DNA of 64,000 nucleotides from an uncultured Bacteroidales bacterium (GTDB taxonomy: Bacteria > Bacteroidota > Bacteroidia > Bacteroidales > Muribaculaceae). Both the position numbers and the translations under genes were made by a program. The stretch covers positions 62,001-126,000 of the forward strand of contig CACYRK010000001.1 of NCBI GenBank assembly GCA_902776835.1. Direction: 5' to 3'. Shown here one piece after another: positions 26,041 to 33,494 of the stretch; within the stretch, counting starts at the first letter, position 1; the number at the start of each line of letters is the position of its first letter. The notes under the pieces were generated by a model that ran no database searches, was not told the DNA's origin, and saw nothing but the letters and a program-made list of their open reading frames with translations.

Positions 26041-27573
26041 ATGCTGAATTTCACACCGCTCGCGAGGCGCTTTTTCCTGAGCCGCCTGCGCGACCATGTG
26101 CGCTACATCCATCATGCCGACGCGGTGCAGCAGGAACAACTGGTGAAACTCATCGAGAAAACCTCGCTCACCGAGTGGGGCCGAAAGTATGACTACTCCA
26201 CCCTGCGCACTTACCGCCAGTGGTCGCAGCGCGTGCCGCTCACGCGCTACGACGACGTGCGCGCATACATCATGCGCATGATTCGCGGCGAGGCAAGCGT
26301 GCTGTGGCCCGGTAAGACCTACAACTTTGCGCAGTCGAGCGGCACCAGCGGCAAGAGCAAGTACATCCCCATCACCACCGACTCGTTCCGTCTGAACCAC
26401 TACCAAGGCGCGAGCGACGTGGTGTCGCACTACCTGAACCTCAACCCTGAGAGCCGCATCTTCGCCGGCAAGGCACTGATATTGGGCGGCAGTTTTGGCA
26501 ACGAACTGCGCGACCTGCCGCGTGGCGTGCGCGTGGGCGACCTGAGCGCCAGCCTGATCGACAATATGAACCCGCTGGTGGCCAAGTTCCGCGTGCCTGC
26601 CAAGGACATCGCCCTGATGGAGCAGTGGAACGAGAAACTGCCCGCCCTGGTCGAGGCCAGCATCGGCGAGGACATCACCAACCTCAGCGGCGTGCCCTCG
26701 TGGTTCCTCACCGTCATCAAGCATGTGTTGCAACGCACCGGCGCCAGTTGCATCCACGAGGTGTGGCCCAACCTGGAGGTGTTTTTCCACGGCGGCATCG
26801 CCTTCGACCCTTATCGCCCGCAGTATGAGCAACTGTGCGACATGAGCCGCATGCACCTGCTCGACACCTACAACGCCAGCGAGGGCTTCTTCGCCGTGCA
26901 GAGCGACTGGGACACCACGGCAATGCTGCTGCTTCTCGACGTGGGCGTGTTCTACGAGTTTATCCCGCAGGGCCAGTGGGCCGACGACGACGCCACGGCC
27001 CTGCCCATCTGGGAAATCGAGGCCGGAAAGACCTACGAATTGGTGATTACCGCCTGCAACGGCCTGTGCCGCTACCGCATCGGCGACACCGTGACCATCG
27101 AGCAACTCAACCCGGTGAAAATCAAGATTGCGGGGCGCACACGCAGTTTCATCAACGCCTTCGGCGAGGAACTGATGGAGCACAACGCCGAGCAGGCCAT
27201 TGCGCAAGCCCAGCAAGAGACCGGGCTGCGGGTCCTGAACTACACAGTGGCCCCAGTCTTTGCCACCGCGACCACCCGTGGATGCCACCAATGGCTCATC
27301 GAGTTTGACCAGCCTCCGGCCGACCCCGAGCCGTTTATGCTCTCGCTCGACAAGGCGCTACGCTCACTCAACAGCGACTACAACGCCAAGCGCACCGGCG
27401 ACATCTTCATGGCGCCGCCCGCGCTCACCATCGCCAGCCCAGGCCTCTTCGAGCGATGGCTCGCCGCCACAGGCAAACTCGGCGGCCAGCGCAAAGTGCT
27501 GCGACTGAGCAACAACCGCGACATCATCGACGACATCCTAAAAATCGACAACCCCAAAAACAATAGCCTATAG
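26041..27573 (+). CDS. GH3-family acyl-acid amido synthetase-like protein
   Basis: A 510-residue member of the GH3 (auxin-responsive) branch of adenylating enzymes. The ATP-binding loop SSGTSGKSKYIPIT is at about residues 99-112, and YNASEGFF (about 279-286) and CRYRIGDTV (about 343-351) match the later adenylation motifs. Plant members join amino acids to carboxylic acids; bacterial ones are of unknown substrate. It follows deoC closely and may share its transcript. Its stop is only 2 bp from that of the convergent ATPase gene. Confidence 0.87.
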   Translation: MLNFTPLARRFFLSRLRDHVRYIHHADAVQQEQLVKLIEKTSLTEWGRKYDYSTLRTYRQWSQRVPLTRYDDVRAYIMRMIRGEASVLWPGKTYNFAQSSGTSGKSKYIPITTDSFRLNHYQGASDVVSHYLNLNPESRIFAGKALILGGSFGNELRDLPRGVRVGDLSASLIDNMNPLVAKFRVPAKDIALMEQWNEKLPALVEASIGEDITNLSGVPSWFLTVIKHVLQRTGASCIHEVWPNLEVFFHGGIAFDPYRPQYEQLCDMSRMHLLDTYNASEGFFAVQSDWDTTAMLLLLDVGVFYEFIPQGQWADDDATALPIWEIEAGKTYELVITACNGLCRYRIGDTVTIEQLNPVKIKIAGRTRSFINAFGEELMEHNAEQAIAQAQQETGLRVLNYTVAPVFATATTRGCHQWLIEFDQPPADPEPFMLSLDKALRSLNSDYNAKRTGDIFMAPPALTIASPGLFERWLAATGKLGGQRKVLRLSNNRDIIDDILKIDNPKNNSL

Positions 27574-27575
27574 GC

Positions 27576-28706
27576 TCAATCCATTTTGCTCTTTAGCCAA
27601 ATGGCAAGCAAGGGATCAGAAATCGAGAATTCGCGGCCTTTCAGCGTGATGATGTCATAATCAAGCAATTGCTTTACAGCCGATTGCACCGCGCTGGCTG
27701 ACTTCAGATTGTTTCGTTTAACGAAAGCCGCCGAGGTTAAATGTGTGACAACTCCCTCGCGCGCTATAGCGTAAAGCACTTCTTTCTGCGACACTGTGAT
27801 GAACGCCAATAGTTCTTGCAATCGCTTCTCATTTTGCGCGATATAACTATCGGTCACTTGATCTATTACACTCAGCGTGCATGTTTCGCCTTGAGACACC
27901 TCGATGAATGCATCATGAAAAATACGGTGCATGTACATCGTCACGCCATTCCACTTATTGTATACTTGCATTACTGCATCCTTATCTACACTCTTGCCTT
28001 CTTCGGCAAAGTGGTGGGTCACAAAAGCCGTGTATTTATCTAATGCTATTGGTTCGAGTTGGAGCAAACTTGCGCTTTGGTAAAATGGTCGTTTGCTGGA
28101 GAAAAACATCTCATTCATTATGCGACGCTCGCTTCCGGCAAAGATGAAGTAGGTGTTTTTCAATCGTTGAATTTTGCCACGCAGTTGTGCCTCGACATTT
28201 TTTTCGACGTAGTGCGTAATTTGCTGGAACTCATCAATTGCCACAATGCACGGTTTTTCAGCATCCTCGAGATAATCAAAAATCTCATCGAGAGTTAACT
28301 CCGGAGCGGTTATTTGGCCAAGGCTGATATTAAACGTGGGGGTTCCATTGAGTGGATTGTAGCCAAAACTGGCATTAAGCGAACGCAGTGCGGCCACGAA
28401 CTTCATCAGCATTCGGTCGCTTTTCTTTGCCACAACCTTGAATACCGCTTTTCCAAGTTCAAGAATCAACTCACTAAGTGAAGTTGTATGCAAGATGTCA
28501 ACCGGGATAGTTATAAAGTGGTCTTTTATAGCAGGTTGTTCAAAACAATGATTGATCAACCCCGTCTTACCCATGCGACGAGCAGAAGTGAGCACCACGT
28601 TGCTTTGATTTGTCAACGCCTTTATTAGAAACTGCGTTTCAGTTTCTCGGTCACAGAAAAACTCCTCAGGAATCATTGGAGTAAGTATGAATGGATTCTT
28701 TTTCAT
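27576..28706 (-). CDS. AAA ATPase with C-terminal winged helix (archaeal-ATPase-like)
   Basis: A 376-residue protein. Walker A is SARRMGKT at about residues 41-48 and Walker B CIVAIDEF at about 152-159, with a sensor-like FIFAGSERR after it. The C-terminal 90 residues form a winged-helix-like domain (SQKEVLYAIAREGVV...). There is no PD-(D/E)XK motif at the end, unlike the other two ATPases in this window. Function unknown. Three 14-bp iterons lie upstream (28775-28816) where an operator would be. It appears to have landed exactly at the 3' end of the GH3 gene. Confidence 0.8.
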   Translation of the reverse strand: MKKNPFILTPMIPEEFFCDRETETQFLIKALTNQSNVVLTSARRMGKTGLINHCFEQPAIKDHFITIPVDILHTTSLSELILELGKAVFKVVAKKSDRMLMKFVAALRSLNASFGYNPLNGTPTFNISLGQITAPELTLDEIFDYLEDAEKPCIVAIDEFQQITHYVEKNVEAQLRGKIQRLKNTYFIFAGSERRIMNEMFFSSKRPFYQSASLLQLEPIALDKYTAFVTHHFAEEGKSVDKDAVMQVYNKWNGVTMYMHRIFHDAFIEVSQGETCTLSVIDQVTDSYIAQNEKRLQELLAFITVSQKEVLYAIAREGVVTHLTSAAFVKRNNLKSASAVQSAVKQLLDYDIITLKGREFSISDPLLAIWLKSKMD

Positions 28707-28774
28707 AACAGCCTCATTTAGATGATTACGCCTGCAAATTTACAGCAAGTTTTTAAATTATGCAAATAAAATTA

Positions 28775-28816
28775 TTTTGTCAGCATAATTTTGTCAGCAT
28801 AATTTTGGTGGCATAA
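28775..28816. repeat. Three tandem 14-bp iterons upstream of the ATPase gene
   Basis: TTTTGTCAGCATAA twice, then TTTTGGTGGCATAA, directly adjoining. They start about 70 bp upstream of the ATPase ATG and are a plausible binding site for its product or another regulator. Confidence 0.75.
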
Positions 28817-28836
28817 AAACCAGGCGAGAGCCTTTC

Positions 28837-28932
28837 CTATAGTTGCTATTGACGCTATAGTCCCTATAAACGCAATAATTGCTATAAATGCTATAGTTGC
28901 TAATGCTATAGTTGCTATAAATGCTATAAATA
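28837..28932. repeat. 9-bp CTATAGTTG minisatellite, eleven units
   Basis: Units from CTATAGTTG (28837-28845) to CTATAAATA (28924-28932), all 9 bp except one 6-bp CTAATG (28900-28905). Consensus CTATARNTG. This array and the iterons account for most of the 361-bp gap here. Confidence 0.8.
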
Positions 28933-28935
28933 AAG

Positions 28936-28973
28936 ATCGCCTGCTGCCTCCTCACGGGTGCTAAGCAGGCGAT
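28936..28973 (-). terminator. Probable terminator of the outer-membrane receptor gene
   Basis: Perfect 10-bp stem ATCGCCTGCT/AGCAGGCGAT (28936-28945 with 28964-28973). On the minus strand it is followed by a weak T-rich tract; on the plus strand by AAACTTTTTC. Confidence 0.5.
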
Positions 28974-29067
28974 AAACTTTTTCTCTTGAGCGCCGGCGCG
29001 AAGAATTATGGCACAATGTCGGCCGGGCTTTTGTGCTTATGAAAAAGTTGTTACAACTATGTTATCA

Positions 29068-31551
29068 TTACATGCCTTGGCCTTGCTGTTGCTGGCCGGC
29101 ATTGTTGCCGCCAGTGGAACTGCCGCCAACCACGTCGTCGTTTTCGATGGTCTTGTCGGTCTTTTTCACGCGGGCGTTCAGCGAGCCGAAGCGGTAACTC
29201 ACGCGCAGTCTGAAGTTGCGGTCCTTGAAACTGTAGTCGTTAACACCGGTGTAGTCGCCCTGCACGGTGTAGTCCTTATAGTGCATGTACTTGCCCGAGA
29301 AGGGATTCTGAGCGTTTATGCTCACCGTCAAGCGGCCATCCTTGAGGAAACTGCGCTGCAAGCCGAAACTGTGGAACCACATTGCGCCGCTGTGACCATA
29401 GAGGCTCGTGAAACCACCGCCCCACTGACCCACATTGGCCGTTAACATCAGTTGGCCAGGCAGGAATTGTGTGAGTTGAGCGAAGAGGAACGTGCCCCAG
29501 CGGCGATATTTCAGGTTCAAGTCGTCGCTATGGTCGTCGTTGCAGCCGATATTGCCGTTTAACATCAGCGAGGTGCCCATGCGAGGCTGCCACTGCAAGA
29601 AGCCGTTCAGGCCGTAGTAGCGCTCCACTTGCGTGTTGCGATAGGTGGAGAAGGTGCGGCCGTCCTCAGCCCAGTTCACAGCGCAAATCTGATTGTTGTT
29701 GAATGCGAAGGTGGGCGTGACGTTGAACGTAATCTTCTGGCCGATGTGCATATAAGTGAGCGTAATCGAGTAGTTGCGGGCACTCACCAGGTCGGGGTTA
29801 CCATATTGTACCGAGGTGGGGCTCTCGATGCGTGCAGGATTCAGATACTCAATACCGGGGCGCTGGGTGGCGGTGGCAAAGCCGAGTTTGATGTTGTTGG
29901 CCGGGTCAATCTGGTAACTAACGCTGGCGCTCGGCACCCAGTCATTGAGCGAGTGGTGGAAACCGGGCTTTGAGCCATCGCGGTAACGGGCCTTCAGGTA
30001 ACTCCATTCGTAACGCAGGCCGGCGCGGGCGCTCCACTGGTTTTTGCGGTAAGTGGCGCTGAAGTAGGCGGCGCCCACCTGTGTCAGGTGTGTGAAGCGG
30101 CTGTCAACGCTAAGGTTCGGGCTAACACCAATGGGATCAGTGTTCATGCCAAGGTAATCCATGATGGTGTGGCTGCCGTTTGAGCGATAGATGTACTTCA
30201 AGCCGGTCTCCATCGTCAGCGTCTGGGAGAGCGGACGCGTCCAGTCAATCTGGCCGGTGTGCTCCCAGAAACTCTCCTTGCCGCGCTGGTTGGTGCCGTT
30301 GTAGGGCACGGGCAGGTTCAGCGCGTCGGCATAGCGGCTCTCGCTGTCGGAGTGCTTGCGCGTGCTCGACACCATGTAACTTGCCGTGATGGTCTCGCCC
30401 AAGCGGTGGGTGCGGTGCTGGTAGTCGAGTTGGCCGTTAATATTGTAATAGTACATGCTGGGCACGTGAGTGTTCATCATGAAACTGTACTGCGGGGTGC
30501 CGGTGCGGTCGACGCGACGCGTGGCGGTGGTCATGTCGCTCAGCGCGTCATAGTAGTAACCACCCACTTGAGCGGTAAACAGGTTGAGCGTGTCGGGCTC
30601 ATAACTGGCCTCGAGGTTACCGTAGTGCACGTTGACACTGTTGCGCGAGGTGCCATTGGTGCGCAGCGTGTCGAGCGAGGCGGCAAAGGTCTGCCAAGTG
30701 TCGAAAACTTGCTTGTTGCCATGGCGCGCATTGTGGTGGAAGCCATAGTTGACCGTAGTCACCACCTTGCCCATCTGCGACGTGACATAGGCACTGGCAC
30801 CCGGATTGCCACGAGAGTCAAGGCTGGCGGTCACATTACCGGTCACGCCATTCATGTTGGTGTTATCCTCGGTGACGATGTTCAAGATCGCGCTCACGCC
30901 CTCGGCATCGTATTTTGCGCCGGGGTCGGTGATGACCTCGATGCGCTTAATCATGCTTGCCGGGATGGCGCGAAGCACGTCCTTCGCTTTGTCGCCCGAG
31001 AGCATCGGAGCCGGACGGCCATTGTAATAAATCTTAAAGCCGCTGCTTCCGCGCACGGTGATGTTGTCCTGACCGTCGACAGTAACCAGAGGCACCTTGC
31101 GGAGCATCTCCAGCACACTGTTGGTCTTGCTGTCGGCATCGCCCTGCACATCATAACTCAGGCGGTCGATGTCGTTCTTCACCAGCGGACGCTGCGCCGT
31201 CACCTCGACTCCCTTGAGCACATTTGCGGAGATCGGCAGCGTGATATCGCCCAACTGCGCCGTGGACTGCGAACTGCTCACCGCAAACGAGCGCGATGTC
31301 TCCACCTTGCCCACTGCGGTAATCTTAATAATGTACTGGCCCGACTGCTCCAGCGACTGGCTGAAGGTGCCGTCCTCCTCGGTGACGTTGACATACTTGG
31401 CATGCACCGTATCTGCGGCGGCATAGATGCGCACCGTGGCAAAGGGTTCGCCCACGCCATCAGGGTCGATGGCCTTGCATGTGACTTTGTACTGCGCCGA
31501 AGCCACAATTGTTGTAAGAAGCAACAACAGAATAAATAATCTTCGTATCAT
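29068..31551 (-). CDS. Outer-membrane beta-barrel receptor (TonB-dependent receptor-like)
   Basis: An 827-residue outer-membrane protein. It has a signal peptide (MIRRLFILLLLLTTIVASA), a carboxypeptidase-like beta domain (about 22-105), and a plug with KVPLVTVDGQDNITVRGSSG and VEVITDPGAKYDAEG that marks the OMP_b-brl_3 receptor group. A beta barrel follows. The tail is Gly/Gln/Asn-rich (NNAGQQQQGQGM) and extends past the last barrel strand. Substrate unknown. It resembles the receptor at 33.5-35.9 kb in architecture. Confidence 0.88.
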   Translation of the reverse strand: MIRRLFILLLLLTTIVASAQYKVTCKAIDPDGVGEPFATVRIYAAADTVHAKYVNVTEEDGTFSQSLEQSGQYIIKITAVGKVETSRSFAVSSSQSTAQLGDITLPISANVLKGVEVTAQRPLVKNDIDRLSYDVQGDADSKTNSVLEMLRKVPLVTVDGQDNITVRGSSGFKIYYNGRPAPMLSGDKAKDVLRAIPASMIKRIEVITDPGAKYDAEGVSAILNIVTEDNTNMNGVTGNVTASLDSRGNPGASAYVTSQMGKVVTTVNYGFHHNARHGNKQVFDTWQTFAASLDTLRTNGTSRNSVNVHYGNLEASYEPDTLNLFTAQVGGYYYDALSDMTTATRRVDRTGTPQYSFMMNTHVPSMYYYNINGQLDYQHRTHRLGETITASYMVSSTRKHSDSESRYADALNLPVPYNGTNQRGKESFWEHTGQIDWTRPLSQTLTMETGLKYIYRSNGSHTIMDYLGMNTDPIGVSPNLSVDSRFTHLTQVGAAYFSATYRKNQWSARAGLRYEWSYLKARYRDGSKPGFHHSLNDWVPSASVSYQIDPANNIKLGFATATQRPGIEYLNPARIESPTSVQYGNPDLVSARNYSITLTYMHIGQKITFNVTPTFAFNNNQICAVNWAEDGRTFSTYRNTQVERYYGLNGFLQWQPRMGTSLMLNGNIGCNDDHSDDLNLKYRRWGTFLFAQLTQFLPGQLMLTANVGQWGGGFTSLYGHSGAMWFHSFGLQRSFLKDGRLTVSINAQNPFSGKYMHYKDYTVQGDYTGVNDYSFKDRNFRLRVSYRFGSLNARVKKTDKTIENDDVVGGSSTGGNNAGQQQQGQGM

Positions 31552-31726
31552 AATATCATATCCAATTATATCCTTTTTTACCTTTGCGAATGAGTCATGC
31601 CACTCATCGGCTAACTATTCACGTCTATAAGACGCAGGTTTATACCGAAAAGTTGCACAAAAATCTATTAAAATATATTAATTTACCTTTCGCAGACACC
31701 ACGCATTGGGTTTATCGCAAAAAGAA

Positions 31727-31757
31727 TTGAGTATGTCGGCAAAAAACGCTAACTTTG
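31727..31757 (+). promoter_or_regulatory. Promoter of the HAD phosphatase gene
   Basis: TTG (31727-31729), 20 bp, TAACTTTG (31750-31757). The TTG codon at 31755 overlaps this box, supporting ATG 31791 as the start. Confidence 0.75.
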
Positions 31758-31790
31758 CACTCGGCGCAACACATTGCGCTTTACCATATT

Positions 31791-32417
31791 ATGATTAAGA
31801 ACATTCTATTTGACCAAGGGGGCGTAATCGTCGACCTGGACAGCAGGCGATGCATCGACGCACTGCTGCGTCTGGGCATGGCCGACCCTGAGCAGTTTAT
31901 CGGCCTTTATGCGCAGGCCGGACCGTTTGCGGCCCTCGAGGCGGGCACCATGAGTGTCGACGAGTTTCATCGCGTGTTGCTGCCGGAATTCCCTGCCAAC
32001 GTCAGCGCCAGCGACCTCGACGAGGCTTTCCAGTCGTTCATCGTGGGCATTCCACTGCACCGACTGCAGGCCATCACCGAGTTACGGCGCAACTACAAGA
32101 CCTACATCCTGTCGAACACCAACCCCATCATGATGAACGGCGTGCTGGCACGCAACTTCGCGCAGGATGGGAAAACGGTTCACGACTACTTCGACGGCCT
32201 GATTCTCAGTTACGAGGCCGGCTGCTGCAAGCCCGAAAGGCACATCTTTGACTACGCCGTCGAGCGCTACGGCATACGGCCCGAGGAGTCGCTGTTTCTC
32301 GACGACGGACAGGTGAACGTCGACGCCGCACGCAACCTGGGCTTCCACGCCGCCCTGGTACCTCCAGGCACCGAATTCGTGGAAGTGCTACGACACGAAC
32401 TCAATCTGACATTGTAA
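31791..32417 (+). CDS. HAD-superfamily phosphatase (YihX-like)
   Basis: A 208-residue haloacid dehalogenase-type hydrolase. The nucleophile motif reads FDQGGVIVDLD (Asp8), the DxGNV/DxGGV form found in YihX sugar-phosphate phosphatases in place of DxDGT. Motif II is ILSNTNP at about 107-113, the Lys lies in CCKPERHIF and motif IV is LFLDDGQVN at about 176-184. An all-alpha cap sits between motifs I and II. Substrate probably a sugar phosphate or nucleotide. It ends before a strong terminator shared with the next gene. Confidence 0.88.
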   Translation: MIKNILFDQGGVIVDLDSRRCIDALLRLGMADPEQFIGLYAQAGPFAALEAGTMSVDEFHRVLLPEFPANVSASDLDEAFQSFIVGIPLHRLQAITELRRNYKTYILSNTNPIMMNGVLARNFAQDGKTVHDYFDGLILSYEAGCCKPERHIFDYAVERYGIRPEESLFLDDGQVNVDAARNLGFHAALVPPGTEFVEVLRHELNLTL

Positions 32418-32484
32418 CGCGGGGTTCGGTGGCCACGATTGTGCCGTGGCAGCAATCAACAATAGACCACTTATTTATCCAAAC

Positions 32485-32526
32485 AAAAAATGTAGAAAAA
32501 GGGACAGCCCTTTCTCTACATTTTTT
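32485..32526. terminator. Bidirectional terminator between the HAD and GNAT genes
   Basis: AAAAAATGTAGA (32485-32496) pairs with TCTACATTTTTT (32515-32526), with an inner AGGG/CCCT stem. T-runs on both strands; the flanking genes converge. Confidence 0.9.
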
Positions 32527-32552
32527 GGTTTGAAAGAATTTCAGGATGGCGA

Positions 32553-33434
32553 CTATTGCTTCCAGCGCTTGAGCATCGGGAAGAACCCCCGCATCATCTG
32601 CTTGTATTCCTCATTTGTCATCGGCTTGGGCATGTGCTTGTTGATCTCGTCGACAAACTGTGCGCAGTGGTCAATCATCTCGTCCATTGTGCAGTCCTGC
32701 AGGAACTTGCCGTCGCTGTAGCAATATTTGCAGTAGTCAAAGCAGATGCTGCCGTCGGCATTTGTGCCACAGTCGTCGTCGCACGTGAGCGGCATGCCGC
32801 AACTTTGGCAGAATTGTGGCAACTGACCCGGCCTCAAGGTCTTAACCTTGGCTGGGAAGGTCGCATCGTAGGCGGCATAGCCCGCCGGGTCGGCATCGCA
32901 AACAAAGTAGCCCTTGGGCGGGCCATAAGTTGCCTCAATGCCGCCAAGCCAACCCGGGATGAGTTCCTGAGCCAAGAAAAATGGCACTTCGGCATCGCGC
33001 GGCTCCGAGTGATAATGGATGCCCAGCGTGCTGGCCAACACAAAGCCCGCCTGACTGTAGAAATCGATGTTGCCCTCCATGCACACAAAGCCTACGCCCA
33101 TCGAGCGGGCCTTATCCAACGCAAAGTTAAGCAACTGCAAGCCGTAGCCACGACGCTGATAGTCGGGATGGATGCTGATAGGCCCGAAGGTCCACGACCC
33201 GCGGCGGGTGCCGTCATCGAGGAGAAGTTCGGCCCGCGAAAACAACACATGGCCTATTATGCGGCCGTCCTCTACCATCACAAGGTCGAGTTCGGGAATG
33301 AAATCGGGATTAACGCGGTACTGATTGAGCACATAATGCTCATGGCAGCCAGGACGATACACGTTCCAAAATGCTTCGCGGGTGAGGTTTTCCACCTCGC
33401 GATAGTCGGCTGGTTGTTCTAATCGAATGTTCAT
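32553..33434 (-). CDS. GNAT N-acetyltransferase fused to a zinc-ribbon domain
   Basis: A 293-residue two-domain protein. Residues 1-165 form a GNAT acetyltransferase with the acetyl-CoA loop HPDYQRRGYGLQLL at about 92-105. The C-terminal part (about 205-290) is a putative zinc-ribbon of the zf-ribbon_2 type: CQSCGMPL, a later CKYCYSDGKF and DCTMDEMI. The zinc-ribbon normally occurs as a separate small protein or with other partners. Acceptor unknown. A consensus promoter lies at 33486-33456. Confidence 0.88.
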   Translation of the reverse strand: MNIRLEQPADYREVENLTREAFWNVYRPGCHEHYVLNQYRVNPDFIPELDLVMVEDGRIIGHVLFSRAELLLDDGTRRGSWTFGPISIHPDYQRRGYGLQLLNFALDKARSMGVGFVCMEGNIDFYSQAGFVLASTLGIHYHSEPRDAEVPFFLAQELIPGWLGGIEATYGPPKGYFVCDADPAGYAAYDATFPAKVKTLRPGQLPQFCQSCGMPLTCDDDCGTNADGSICFDYCKYCYSDGKFLQDCTMDEMIDHCAQFVDEINKHMPKPMTNEEYKQMMRGFFPMLKRWKQ

Positions 33435-33455
33435 CTCTATTCAGTATTTTTTCTG

Positions 33456-33486
33456 CAAAAATAAAGATTTTTTTCCTCAACCGCAA
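33456..33486 (-). promoter_or_regulatory. Promoter of the GNAT-zinc-ribbon gene
   Basis: Minus strand TTG (33486-33484), 20 bp, TATTTTTG (33463-33456), about 20 bp before the ATG. Confidence 0.75.
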
Positions 33487-33494
33487 GCAGCGCT

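Noticed and set aside
25882..27291. Minus-strand frame of 469 codons opposite GH3
   Set aside because: Antisense to a well-conserved GH3-type protein with adenylation motifs.
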